Assembly: GCA_030998225.1 (NCBI GenBank)
Contig: JAPYXD010000056.1
Span: forward strand, 806,001-870,000
DNA: 64,000 bases
Direction of reading: 5' to 3'
Origin: Diplolepis rosae
Taxonomy: Eukaryota; Arthropoda; Insecta; Hymenoptera; Diplolepididae
In this document: one piece after another, positions 11,926 through 22,992 of the stretch
Layout: the number at the start of each line of letters is the position of its first letter
Numbering within the stretch: position 1 is the stretch's first letter
Notes under the pieces: model-generated
Database searches by the model: none
Told to the model about the DNA's origin: nothing
The model's input: only the letters and a program-made list of their open reading frames with translations
Made by a program: the position numbers and the translations under genes

Positions 11926-12639
11926 ACGATCGCTATATATCGTATTGTCGTGTCAACGAACTTGTATCCTTCGTGAAGCAATATGAAGTTTAGAAATACC
12001 AGTGTAGTTGCTACGCTTATACTGGTATAGTTCTCAGGATCATCTGTTTTTTTCGTGTAATAAGTTCGAATAATACTCGCCATTGATTGTTTTTCCTTTC
12101 TGAAGATAACATAGCCACACAAAAACAAAAACAAAGTCTGGCACTTTTGACGAGATACATGTATTCCTATGTATTTTGAGTCGCTGAATACATTTGTATC
12201 CATTGGATTCACTTAAATATACAGTGTCATTACCTGCTACTGCGCTAGGTACTGAAAGTGATCACAACTGCTCTGAAAAGATATGTGCAGAATGATTCAC
12301 CTTCCAGCCCAGTCGGTAACGAAGCCAGCGAAGGCGCGTTGACCTGCAGAGGGACGTTAGGGTGTGATATTGAAGGTGTAGTGTGTCTGACGATGAGTTG
12401 ACATTGTCCTCATCAAAGCCGTAAAACCCTTATACTTAGCCCTGTAGAGGTATGAGGGTTATCACCGCGAGGAAAGTGGACTCGCCTATGATCTGTCCAG
12501 GATTCATTACGTGCGGGGATTGAAATACCCATGACTTCCAAAACAAAAAACTTGAAAAACGCATAGTTGTGAAAACAATTAGAATCAATTTTGTTACATT
12601 TTTACGAAATATGAAATCCCAGAATATCATAAGAACATC
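11926..12639. other. No gene recognised
   Basis: Mixed-composition sequence without a convincing reading frame. The antisense frame at 11817-12212 overlaps the repeat end and has no recognisable domain. Confidence 0.4.
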
Positions 12640-13900
12640 ACTGGGAAAATTTGGCACATGTATGCAAAATACTTCAACATTAAGTTTCCAGAACGAGATG
12701 AAAGCTGGGCTCATAAAATATGCTTCTTTTCAAATTTAATGTTGTACAAATGCGAAGAAAGTGGAAACAATGCAAGCTTGAAGTTTATCGTACCAGAAAT
12801 TTAGGAAAAATCGCAAAATGAAAGAGATTGTTATTTCTGCATGAACGACGCGAAAAAATGGGAAATTTTCAACAAAAAATCAATAACTTATAACACAATT
12901 TCTTCGGTTATAGGACCACAAATAAGAAAACCTGCAGACATTCCAGTAAACGCTAGCACTTCTCATTCAAACATTAAAAAAAAGAAGGTAGTTCTGGGAC
13001 ATGAGACAGACTATTTTACAAGCAGTAGTGAAGATTCCAACATTGAATGTAAAACATCTGATGACGAGTACACTACATATGAGACAAAAACGAGACATTC
13101 AGAGAGATGGTCCAAAAAGGAATTGAATGATTTAATTCGAGATTACCTAAAGATAGCGCTTAACACCTTGCTTTAGCTTTGAAGGAAAAAGGAAATTTAG
13201 CAATAGAGACAAAGTCAATTTTTTATCGAAACAGAGAACAGAATTTTCGAAAATACTTTTATTTTGATCAATAACTGCTTTTGAGATAACAATCAGGAAA
13301 CACGAAGTATCCTTGTTTCTTGTGCCTATGGGTCAGATAAGATCGTGGTAATCATTATATGGACAAAATTTGGCTGAAAAGAATGTCACCGGAACGAGGA
13401 TGCAGAAACGCCATTAATGACCCAATAGTGGAGCCATCAAAAGTCCTTCTTTCACCTCCTTACATCAAGTTGGGTCTAATGAAACAATTTGTCAAAACGC
13501 TAAATAAAGGACAATGTTTTTACCATATAATGTCTCAGCTTCCCCAATTGTCCAATAATAAATTAAAAGAAGAAATATTTTATGGACCCCAAATTCAAAA
13601 ACTGTTGAAAGACGACGTTTTTGTTATTAAAATGACTTTGACTGAGAAAAAAGCATGATTTGATTACAAAAACGTCGTTGAACAATTTCTGGGAAACGTA
13701 AAAGGCTAGAATGGAAAAAACAGTTCTCGAGAATGGTTGAAAGATTCAAACAATTGTAATGTTTAATGAGTTTGAAGCTATATTTCATGGATTCTCATGT
13801 TGAATGCTTCCCTGGAAATCTTGGAGACTACAATGGAGAACAGGGTGAAAGGTTCAACCGAAATATCAAAGTGATGGAACAAAGATATCAAGCAAGCAAG
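12640..13900 (+). pseudogene. Decayed arthropod repeat protein of unknown function
   Basis: Pieces in shifting frames follow the order of a protein family found in many copies in arthropod genomes, probably carried by a transposon. ESWAHKICFF and LKFIVPE lie near 12,700-12,800. CYFCMND and PADIPVNAS lie in the open frame at 12841-13176. A LKEKGNLAIETKSIFYRNRE piece follows at about 13,180-13,245, then EPSKVLLSPPYIKLGLMKQF at 13359-13658. CFPGNLGDYNGEQGERFN with MEQRYQ comes at about 13,800-13,890. Stops and frameshifts separate every block. Recognition rests on motif order that I recall for this family; its biochemical role is not known to me. Confidence 0.6.
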
Positions 13901-14600
13901 CAAGCTTTTAAGCTCAGGCTTCATAAATTATTTATAGATTAGCACGTGACGATTTCACTATATTTTAATCTGTATCGGGCAGTGAGAAATCACGTAATAT
14001 TCACTTAAGGTTTTTGTCGAATCATGTCAACTGCTCTTTGAAAATAAACTCTCGTGGATTTTTTACGAACTAATTTACTTTTATGATAATAAAAAAAATT
14101 ATTTTTTTGATAATTTATACATAATCATAAAACTCATTGCAGTATTCATATGTTATAAGTATAAAGCGATCATAAAACAATAAATTATCACTTCCCATCA
14201 TTTTTTGAAAGTAACGTTCTCGAAAAAGTAGACAGTAATACAGCGTTAGTGGAAGTTGCGCTCAACGCCATCGATTGAATTTTCCACCCGCATCACTTCA
14301 CAAAAAAATTCATATTTCACGCAATTTTCAAGTGCGCACCTTAATTATATACCTAAAGCTTGCTTAATACTTGGGGCTATCACTATGAATTTTTCAGATT
14401 TTTCAAAAAATCAATTCGTTTAAAAAAGTTTTTTTTTGTTATTAAATTTGAAGTAAAAATTTTTCCGAAAAATGCTACTACATCGGCCATCGTTATTTAT
14501 GCTAGTCTATCAATCCTTAAAATTTCAGGGAGTACATTCATGCAAAATAAACGCGAACTTGACTTACGTACCGGATGCGATGCCTGAAAGTACACAAATC
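13901..14600. other. AT-rich stretch, no gene recognised
   Basis: No convincing coding sequence on either strand. Confidence 0.45.
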
Positions 14601-14738
14601 TAATTTTGTCCTGCAAAACACCGCTCAGACCATTTTGTTTAAGGTTATGTTCCAGATTTTGTAGTTATATTACCAGACATTTTTTTTTATTATATTTTGT
14701 ATTCAAATTTATTGAGGGTGTAGTGCAAGCATTACATT

Positions 14739-15812
14739 TTATGAATGAAATTCGATATCGGTCATATGACCACGACGAGCCCGTTTACAGTGGTCGATTC
14801 TTTGGACCCAATTTTCCACCACTCTGGCACACATTTCGATCGGAACGTTGGCAATTTCGCGTTGGATGTTGTCTTTGAGGTCGTCTAAAGTTGCTGGCTT
14901 GTTGGCATAGACCAGTGACTTGATATGGCCCCATAAAAAGAAATATAATGGCGTTAGATCGCATGAACGAGGCGGCCATTCGACCGGACCATTTCTCGAG
15001 ATAACACGTTCACCGAATTTGCCTTTCAATAAATCGATTGTGACGCGTCCTGTGTGGCTAGTGGCACCGTCTTGTTGAAACCACTTATCGTTGATGTCAA
15101 GTTCATCCAATTCTCGCCACAAATAATCTTCCAAGATAGCACGATAGCCTCTCCATTGACGGTCGTTTTCATCTACGAAAAAATACGGCCCAATCACACC
15201 TCCAGCATGAAAACCGCACCAAACAGTCACTTTTTGCGGATGCAACAGTGTTTCAAGAAGCACATTTGGGTTTGTTGCTGACCAATAACGCATATTTTGC
15301 TTATCAACAAAGCCATTGAGCCAGAAATGAGCTTCATCGCTGAAGATGATTTTTCGATGAAATTCTTCATTTTCTTCAAGCTTTGCTAGAGCCCAATTGG
15401 AGAAGTTTCGGCGTTTCAAATGATCAAGTGGCTTTAGTTCTTGAGTCAATTTAATCTTGAAAGCATGTAGGCCAAGATCTTTTCGCATAATATGCCACAG
15501 TGTCGTTTGAGCGATGCCCAATTCTTGAGAACGACGTGGAATCGACTGATTTGGCTCATTTTGAATCGATGTACTTACCGCTGCGATTATTTCTTCGCTT
15601 CGATCAATACGACGTCTTTTTGGCACCGGAACGTCCAATAGTGTGAATTTGATCTCGAATTTATCCACTATAGCACGCACAGCCTGTCGGGTGGGACGAT
15701 TATTACGGCCGAAAATTGGAGTAAGCGCTCTTAAAGTTGCGACCACCGACTCAGAATTTCGGTATTAATTTTTAATAATTTCCAAACGTTGCTGGTTCGG
15801 GAACTTTACCAT
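14739..15812 (-). pseudogene. Tc1/mariner-superfamily transposase, intact but for one stop codon
   Basis: About 357 codons read in one frame from ATG at 15812 to 14739, interrupted only by TAA at codon 16. From codon 24 onward 335 residues are open. An N-terminal helix-turn-helix region (about 1-130) is followed by the catalytic core. The first aspartate is in IFSDEAHFW, the second in WFQQDGATSH, and the third in RSCDLTPLYFFLWG. I count 36 residues between the second and third. The C-terminus (NWVQRIDHCKRARRGH) matches insect members of this group. No clear terminal inverted repeats were found, so element limits are unknown. One nonsense change in an otherwise clean gene suggests recent loss. 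Confidence 0.85.
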
Positions 15813-16151
15813 GATGAAAATATTGACTTCAACTAACGTTTTGACATTGACAGTTCATTAAAAACGTTTAAGGGTGCGTTCATATAAAGATACGAATTTG
15901 TTATGTCCCTATTGGAAAACCCTTTATTTAGTTGCTGCGTAGGTGATTTGAGGGGCAAGACGGGAGTCCAAAAATAAATATCAGTAACCACAGTTAATGA
16001 GAGGGCAGCACTATCATATAGCATAAAACGTGGTTAGCTATATATATCATTCCCCTATTTTAACGCCCCGCATCGCATCTGGGTTTATAATATCGTTTCT
16101 ATCGTAACGAAATCAGAACCTAGAGATACAACTATTGTGAAGCCAGCAATC

Positions 16152-16590
16152 CTAGCATTCGCCTAGTCCTGTTTTATGATTGTCCGAAGATTTACTAAAA
16201 GTAAACAATGCGGATATTTCGTCATCTGCATTAGGTAATTGCGGATTGCACCTTAAAATTGTGGTACAAAATGCGGAAGTGCGAAACATCTGGCAAATTT
16301 TATCGTTCTCTTTTAAAAATCTTCTCTCCTCATCGCCGAGAATCAGGATGTTGTCGCAGGTATTCACTCCACGTCTACGTCCTATGTCCCTGCAGTACTC
16401 CGTGGTCCAATTCCTTGCTCCACTTGAGGTGAAGCCCACCGAGGTAGCATAAGTGTAAACGTGATACATACGGCAACCTCAGTGTTAAGGTGGCCTTCAC
16501 ACCGTAGAGTCGAGTCACAATATCAACGAAATTTTCGCAATCCTCGGGCACTTCGCGACTTCCGATGCGTAAGGGGACGTAATGCGATAA
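16152..16590 (-). CDS. Unassigned reading frame, possible host exon
   Basis: An open frame of 105 codons on the minus strand (16469-16152) sits in a stretch with more balanced base composition than its surroundings and lacks recognisable transposon motifs. It contains five spaced cysteines (EYC, NTC, KIC, AFC, LRC) and a charged stretch RDIGRRRG. Upstream to about 16,590 another frame stays open with PEDCENF. I recognise no family. It could be an exon of a secreted cysteine-containing protein or a chance frame. Confidence 0.2.
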
Positions 16591-17451
16591 GTTATCGTAA
16601 TATATGACAAGATATAAAGAAAAAGAAAAAAAGAAACATGTGATTCTTGTGTTGGCCCAAAATGAGTTCTGAGGGACGAAATAAGCCTTCTAAATTTCGC
16701 TCAAAAATTATATTTGTAGTATTATTTTAAGCACTTATAGCCGACCGAACCGAATAAAACTTGGTAGTAATTATGAATACGTCAAAACACGTTTGACAGA
16801 TAATGCAACTATTTTTTTCGCCCTTATAGTAAGCAAAACCACCCTCAGTCGTATTTACTCCCCATCAAAAATGTAGCTCGAATTTGAGAATATGTCATGT
16901 GTAATGAAGAATTTAATTACTCTTATTGAAAAATACGGTAAAAAAATTTTTTGTAGCCACATGCTATAAAAACACCCTTATGGGGAATAAATAAATTAAA
17001 TGAATAAACTGTCAAATTAACACGTATTGAACTACAAATTTAGTACCGTAATGCATTACATTATTTTTGTGATTGTTACATTCACTGTTGAGTTTACATT
17101 ATTTACTAATGTCGCCTTAACTGTTAGCCATTTTCTGATCGAAAAGTAGGTGGCAAGATAAAAGAATTCAACAAATCCTCAATGTTGTCGTGCGTTTAAA
17201 AACTTTGTTGATAAGATTTCTACTTTTGTAAATCCCATTTGATGCAGGCTGTTCTGCAAAACTGTTGGCAATATCCGTCAGTACGTGCGAAAACGATTAT
17301 AAAACGTTCGAGTGTGTAGTTCAGTAAAAGATCAATATGATTATAAGTCCGTTTAATGTCATTAATCTTTTATTAGCAATATTTTAAACTATGTACTTGG
17401 CAAACAAGATCGTAATCACAGAAGAAGTAGAAGTAAAGAAAATAATTTAAT
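16591..17451. other. AT-rich stretch, no gene recognised
   Basis: No convincing coding sequence or RNA gene. Confidence 0.45.
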
Positions 17452-17930
17452 AGTGTATTATGTGCCTAGGCGCATAATGAGGGTTATTTTAATTATTTTA
17501 AGCGAGTCTCGTAATTACCCGAATTGTTTGCATTGGCGCATATTCTATTTTATGTGACTTCGGCGCATTTACGAGTTTTTCTGCGTACAATCGAATCCAA
17601 TCTGAAAAGGTCGGAATTGCCGTGATTATCGCCCATCTCACTTGACATTTCGCGAATACTTCCGGCCATTTTGATTTTCTCGATCTTGTGTAGTAGTAGC
17701 GTATTGTAATAGACGCATGCGCAGTTCAAATGTACAAGGCTTTGTCAGTGCGGTGCCAACGCTGTACGAAGAAGAAGAATAAGAAGATTATGCTCTGCTG
17801 AATCGTAATAGGCGCATGCGCAGTTTAATTTTTACATTTTGTCCTCTGTATCGTAATACACAACATTACGCTACTCTCAACTGTAGCATAAAACGCGTTA
17901 ATGCCCCGGAGGTACATAAAAAATATTATT
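17452..17930 (+). repeat. Dispersed GCGCATGCGC repeat, copy B
   Basis: Same order of blocks as 11320-11925 but without the 12-mer insert. Palindromes lie at 17713-17722 (ACGCATGCGC) and 17812-17821 (GCGCATGCGC), separated by GAAGAAGAAGAATAAGAAG text. Sequence identity is high but patchy, so both copies are old. Confidence 0.7.
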
Positions 17931-19060
17931 GCATTGCATTTTTAAATTTCATACAGCGAAAGCTTCGGGCATTCTTCGTTAGGTTTTGAGAAACCTTTTA
18001 ATGAGTATGAAGCTGAAGCAATAGATGATGATGATGGCAAATGGACAGAAGACAGTAGATGCTGGAAGGTTCTCGAAGGTAAGCTGTCCATATAGCTCAA
18101 AAGACGAATTTGTTTATATCGAAGTTTCTAGAAAGAACTCGTAGCTTGTTGAGACGTGTTTTCGTTGAAGGACGAATAAGTGAAAAATATTTCTTGGAAA
18201 TATAAAAGCTGGGTGTATAAATGATTTATAGTAATAAATAATGTTATCTTCGAATCTTGGTATCAAGTTACATTAAATAAAAAATTTCGAGATCTTTATT
18301 TGCTTCACATCAAAGTTGGTGCACTATTTATTCAATGCGTAAAAAATATCATTCCGAGTATACATGCACTTGTAATTATGATTTTTTTCTTAAAATATCT
18401 TTCCTCGCTCAGGATGTTTATTGAAATATATTATATATGAAAAATATTTCTCAGAATTGGAAAGTGAAGGTAGAAGAATGCAGTTAATATTCTTCAACAC
18501 TCAGGACTAAAAAATATTTTAGAAAAATGCAGCTACTTGTTGAGACTTGCTTTACCCCCATTTTTAACTTTTCTAGAAGCTCCTAGATTTATAAGATAAA
18601 GATGTGAATAAATATTAATCTTTCAAGAATGACAGAGATAGAAGAGTGGATCTTGGATAAAAAAAAGAGCGAGATCCTCAGTGACTTCTCAGTTACCTTC
18701 GACAAATCGTTATATGGAGAAAGCTGAAGAACAAAATCGTAAAATACAAGCTCGAGTAAACAGGTTCTTGAAAAACATTCAAGAAATAAAACATTTGAAC
18801 AAAATTAGATCTGCCATTCGAGTTCCTAGAGAACCAGCTGAACGCCAGGTTTACGCTGCAGCCTAGTGTAAACCTAGCGTAAACCTTGTGTAAAGTAGCA
18901 ATATAACTCATGAAAGTGACAAATAAATATTTAAGTTGTTTGTATTCTTATTCTACGTTGAAATCAACGTTAAAAGGTAATGGAGATATATAATAAATGT
19001 ATTTATTATCGCTAAAAATTATTAAGATATGTCTGTCCTTGAACTCTGCTGAAGGCGACT
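17931..19060. other. No gene recognised
   Basis: The short frame at 18681-18866 is rich in charged residues but has no recognisable domain. Confidence 0.4.
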
Positions 19061-19101
19061 TCAAGCGCAACGCCCAAGCATTTGGTTCGCGAAATTTGAA
19101 A

Positions 19102-19283
19102 TCCGCAAGGCTGAGCCACTAGGCGATATAAGGAGATCTTCCTGTGGAGAAGGAGATGTCGGACGCCTGTGTAGCTCAGTGGTTAGAGCAGTCGACCGGC
19201 AATCGAAAGACCTGGGCTCGAATCCCAGCGCAGTCGAAAGCGTCATTTTTTCCACAGAAAGATTTTCAAATTCTTTAAATATA
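19102..19283 (+). mobile_element. tRNA-derived SINE, fullest plus-strand copy
   Basis: Contains both internal RNA polymerase III promoter boxes: A box TAGCTCAGTGGTTAGAGCA at 19172-19190 and B box GGGCTCGAATCCC at 19214-19226. The acceptor-like start is GCCTGTG. The 3' part runs GAAAGCGTC, T-run, CCACAGAAAGATTTTC, AAATTCTTTAAATAT. The same head and tail recur in at least five other places in the window, in both orientations, which marks a SINE rather than a tRNA gene. The anticodon loop reads CCGGCAA, with C in place of the invariant U33. Confidence 0.85.
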
Positions 19284-20537
19284 TAATTAAGTATTGGAAA
19301 ATGCAAATTTGTCAAATAAATGTATTGAATAATAAAATTAATGACATTAAATATGCTAATGTCTCAAAGTTGCGGAAAATTAAAACAAACTTAAAATTTT
19401 ACCGCACTAGTGCGGGAAAATCAACTTTCCGCCCACAAAACGATACCGACAAGGCTAAATTTCGGTGTTCGGCGGGCAAAAAATATTTTACGTTATCGAC
19501 TGCAGTAACATATCATAAACATTGTTCACTAGCCGAATAGATAAAGTTAATTAAAATTATCTTTGACGAAGAAATGTTTTTAAAGTATAATTGACCCAAT
19601 AATTGAAGATAAGAAAGGGTAAGTTTGGACTGAAAAACAGTGTACAAATCATGCTTGACAATCAGAAATGCAAATCTAATATACGGCTGAATATGAATTC
19701 ATCCATTTTATTATCTTTACATAAGTCTGACAAATCTATTAACTTTTTGGCGAAAGATTTCTTTGAGACGGAAAAATCTGACAATTCACGAATCCATTTC
19801 TCAGAGAAGACATTGGAATCGAACCCGAAGAACCTTTTAAAAAAACCATTTTGCAAGAAGAAAATTTATTTTCAGTTGCAGATTGGTTTTTCTTTGTTAA
19901 ATGTTTGTGAGCAAAAAAAATTTTCGGTTGAGTGGCCGCGTCTTGCCCCAAGTGTTTTAAAAGCAGCAAAATCCCGAAAAAGTTGCGAAGCTTTGACACA
20001 ACTTGAAGAAAGTAAGTACCTTCTTTGATGTAAATGATAGACTAACACCTAACTCGTGCATAATTTCAATATTTCACTATATCATAGGTGAGACACCGTA
20101 AACTTTAGCTTTGCTAATCCTACCACAACTATTTGCTCCGTCACTAGAGCAAATGAAACCAAAAGTCTGGAAACCAACGACGAAAGAGATGTATAATGGT
20201 TTCATAGCATAATTTTCGGTAATAAACTTAATAATTAATTATTATAATAATCAATCACTCTCCATTTCTTCATTAGGAGATTCATTTTGGAATTTCTATA
20301 AGGAAATTAAAAAAGGAATTACAAAAAGAAAATATATAGATTTAAAAAAATGATAATTCAAACATTTTGTTAAGATGAATAAAAAATTGGAATGAGAATT
20401 ATATAAGAAATATTAAAACGATAACCAAGAACACAATATACGACGAAAATTATAATACTAAATGTAATTCTTCGAGTCGAGTGAAAAATAATATTTATAA
20501 AATCAAATATATTTCTGGATTTTAGACTGTAGCTCTC
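19284..20537. other. No gene recognised
   Basis: Two open frames, 19301-19540 and 19603-20028 (141 codons, plus strand), have no recognisable domain. The second overlaps equally long antisense frames, so I do not call it. Confidence 0.35.
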
Positions 20538-20712
20538 ATGGAACCAGCTTATGAAGAGAGACTAAGAATCCTTTAAGGATATGGAACGACCATGCAACAA
20601 CCGATCATCATTGCAGTGAGAACAGAGCCCAATTTTGACGCAATTTACGTAAGAGTGAACGACATACTGTTCGAAGCTACTGATCTGCCAACAGCCGTTG
20701 ACTTTCAGAGGT
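20538..20712 (+). pseudogene. Fragment of a transposon-associated protein of unknown function
   Basis: The plus strand reads ATMQQPIII-like text then VRVNDILFEATDLPTAVDF, with a stop near 20,575. The VRVNDILFEATDLPTAVDF stretch resembles a segment of repeat-encoded insect proteins that often precede zinc-finger regions. Short and broken. Confidence 0.35.
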
Positions 20713-20739
20713 GTATTTACTAATTCATAAAAAGCAATC

Positions 20740-20992
20740 ATGATTTGTGATATTTGCAACGAAAACGTTCCTCGACGGATTTTGGAAATTCACAAACGAA
20801 TCGTTCACAGTCTTTTTAAAAAAAATAGGCACAAGTCCACCGTGAATGATTGTAATCGCGAATTTTCGAACAAAAAAGTTTTTCAAAACCACTTAAGTAA
20901 TCATCACCTACTTAATAAATCAGAGCTCTCTATCGCAGATGATAAGATAGTTAGCAAAAGTGAACAGTTACTTGAGAATTTGAATGAATATA
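20740..20992 (+). pseudogene. C2H2 zinc-finger fragment, possibly Polinton polymerase N-terminus
   Basis: The protein begins MICDICNENVPRRILEIHKR and continues IVH, giving a C-x2-C...H-x4-H finger. A second finger follows with one cysteine altered (NDCNREF ... HLSNHH). Such N-terminal fingers precede DNA polymerase B in arthropod Polintons (recalled, not verified). Polinton capsid pieces follow within 1 kb, which supports this reading. The frame is cut off where the foldback-family arm begins at about 20,998. Confidence 0.4.
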
Positions 20993-20997
20993 TTTAT

Positions 20998-21345
20998 ATA
21001 TTTTTTAAGTTTTCTTGACTTAAATTAAAGATAAGATTTTAGACTTTATGTCTTAAAATTTTCAGATGTTGGAAAAAATTTTCCTAGGTCATGCACAAAG
21101 TTGAAGTTGAGGTAGAAAATTTGAGAAAATCTTGAATTTTTTTTTTTAACTCCTCACGTGCTGTATTATTTTCAGAAAGTCAAAAAAATATTTATTGAGC
21201 ATCACTAGACGTGGAATTTCATAAGCTTTTCAACTGGATTTTTAAAAATGCCCTATCTCTTTTTTTTCACCGAGATATCGTGGTTCAAAGTCAGCAGTGA
21301 TTTTCAATAGCGATCACGAGCACCGTGCGCACAATTTCCGACGGT
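20998..21345 (-). mobile_element. Single arm of the TA foldback transposon family
   Basis: Matches the second arm of the element at 6945-8239, from the TTAAAGATAAGATTTTAGAC block to the terminal CCGACGGTAGT. The partner arm and loop are missing. The terminus is followed by TATAGG. A truncated family member inserted beside or into Polinton debris. Confidence 0.75.
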
Positions 21346-21467
21346 AGTATAGGTTTATTAGTAACTCAACTATAAGTTTTCTTTATGAATCATGTATTAC
21401 TACAGTTAAATCAACAATAAATTTTTTTCAGTGAATAGATTACTTTCACTTTAGTTAAAAGTCAAGC

Positions 21468-22140
21468 ATGATCATGGTTGATTCGTTTACCTTAACCTTA
21501 TCAGGAAATTCATCTGTATTAAAAACACAATATTTTTTATCAATTGAACTGTCACCAAATAAAAATTACGTTCTCAGTCTCGTTGAATTTCTAATATTCA
21601 ATTCCAAACGTTGAAATTGGTCAAAATAAATTTTATATAGATAAGGAAGAAATTACTATACCAACAGGTAGCTATTAAATACAAGATATCCACCGATATT
21701 TGCATAATTTTTTGATGAAAAGGGGAATTGAAATCCACATTGTACCTAATAATAATACTTTACGCAATGACATTTTTTTCATCGTGAAATAAATTTTAAA
21801 AAGGTAGATACTACAGGTCTTTTATTAGGATTCAAACCTCAGATACTTAAAGCTAATTAACTTCATCAATCTGATTCATCAGTGTCGATAATCAGAGTAA
21901 ACTCACTAAGAATTGAGTGCAAGGTGCATACATCAATGATCGAAAGGTGCACACGATTCATGAATTTTTTCCAATCGTACCACCAGAATATAATATAGTT
22001 CAAGTGCTATAACATGCCATTTATTTGCCAGTTGCCGTCAAGACCATAGATCAAATTTAGTTAAGAATAATTGATCAAGATGGAAGTCTAGTAACTTTTC
22101 GAGGTGAAACCATAACACTTAGATTACATATAAAATCTCT
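21468..22140 (+). pseudogene. Polinton/Maverick minor capsid (penton) protein relic
   Basis: Starting at ATG 21468 the plus strand reads DSFTLTLSGNSS, then LVEFLI, EITIPTGSY and PNNNTL. These are followed by TTGLLLGFKPQIL and, after further shifts, DQDGSLVTFRGETITLRL. These match the order of conserved blocks in the single-jelly-roll minor capsid protein of arthropod Polintons. Several frameshifts and stops show decay. The next gene expected, the major capsid protein, begins just downstream at 22375, which supports the assignment. Confidence 0.7.
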
Positions 22141-22374
22141 ATAATTTTGGAAATTGTGTTTAATAGAAAACTCGGTCTTAGTTTTGATAGTAGAATGTCT
22201 TAAAAAGTCAGTCAAAAACCTGCATTCAAGCTCCTAAGACCACACAATATTCAACTCCTGAAGAACTTCGGTCTCAAGGTCATAACTCAAGGCAAAAAAG
22301 TAAAAAAATAAAAAGAATTAAAATCTTTTGTGTTTGTATTATTATTTTTATTTATCAACGTCTTAAAATCTGCA

Positions 22375-22497
22375 ATGGAAGAAGAAATACTAAATATTTC
22401 AATACCGATTGTCTATGGTGAATCTATAGCACATTTTGAAGTGCATGCGCATCTACCTTCTGCCTTATTTATTTTCAATAACATTAACGAAATTTGA
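22375..22497 (+). pseudogene. Polinton major capsid protein, N-terminal fragment
   Basis: A 40-codon frame opening MEEEILNISIPIVYGESIAH, with HAHLPSA shortly after, resembles the N-terminus of Polinton double-jelly-roll capsid proteins. It stops at a TGA (22495-22497) and the remaining 500 or so codons are missing. Position directly after the minor capsid relic follows the usual Polinton order. Confidence 0.6.
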
Positions 22498-22992
22498 ATT
22501 GCCGTTTTGGTCCTTATCAAGACTATAAAAGGAAATATACAATATGAATGTTTATAATATGAAAAATAAATTACAGATATTAGTTATAAATAAAATGTTT
22601 ATGCTGTAAAAATTTAATGATAAGTTTAAGAAAATAATAAGAAAAGAGAGAAAAACGTACCGTGGATAAATTTCTAAATTTACTTCCTTGCATCAGATTA
22701 GTTTGACAAGTATGAAAAATAATTGTGTTGTACTGAAAATGTTTTTAAAAATCCATGTTAAAATATAAACTTATCTTGTAAAAATCATTGAAATTCTTCA
22801 CAATAAAAAAATTAGTCATTTTGAGAATTCGTTAAAAGTTTAAAAATTCGGATTGCTAGTATGTCCATTTTTAGGTTACAATGACGCAAAGACACCTGTA
22901 ATATAAATGCACATAAAACGGAATGTATAACAAACTTTATAAAGAAATATTGAAAAATTTCGATTACTTGCAAGCAATTCCTTTCTTTTTTA
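22498..22992. other. AT-rich stretch, no gene recognised
   Basis: No continuation of the capsid gene was found and no other coding sequence is apparent. Confidence 0.45.

Noticed and set aside
14606..14878. Plus-strand frame of 90 codons
   Set aside because: Mostly antisense of the transposase end at 14739-15812.
19165..19235. A tRNA gene, anticodon loop GGC
   Set aside because: Identical head and tail occur in several places in both orientations, position 33 is C, and an anticodon-stem pair is mismatched; it is the head of a SINE.
19603..20028. 141-codon plus-strand frame
   Set aside because: Two antisense frames cover the same bases and no domain is recognisable on either strand.
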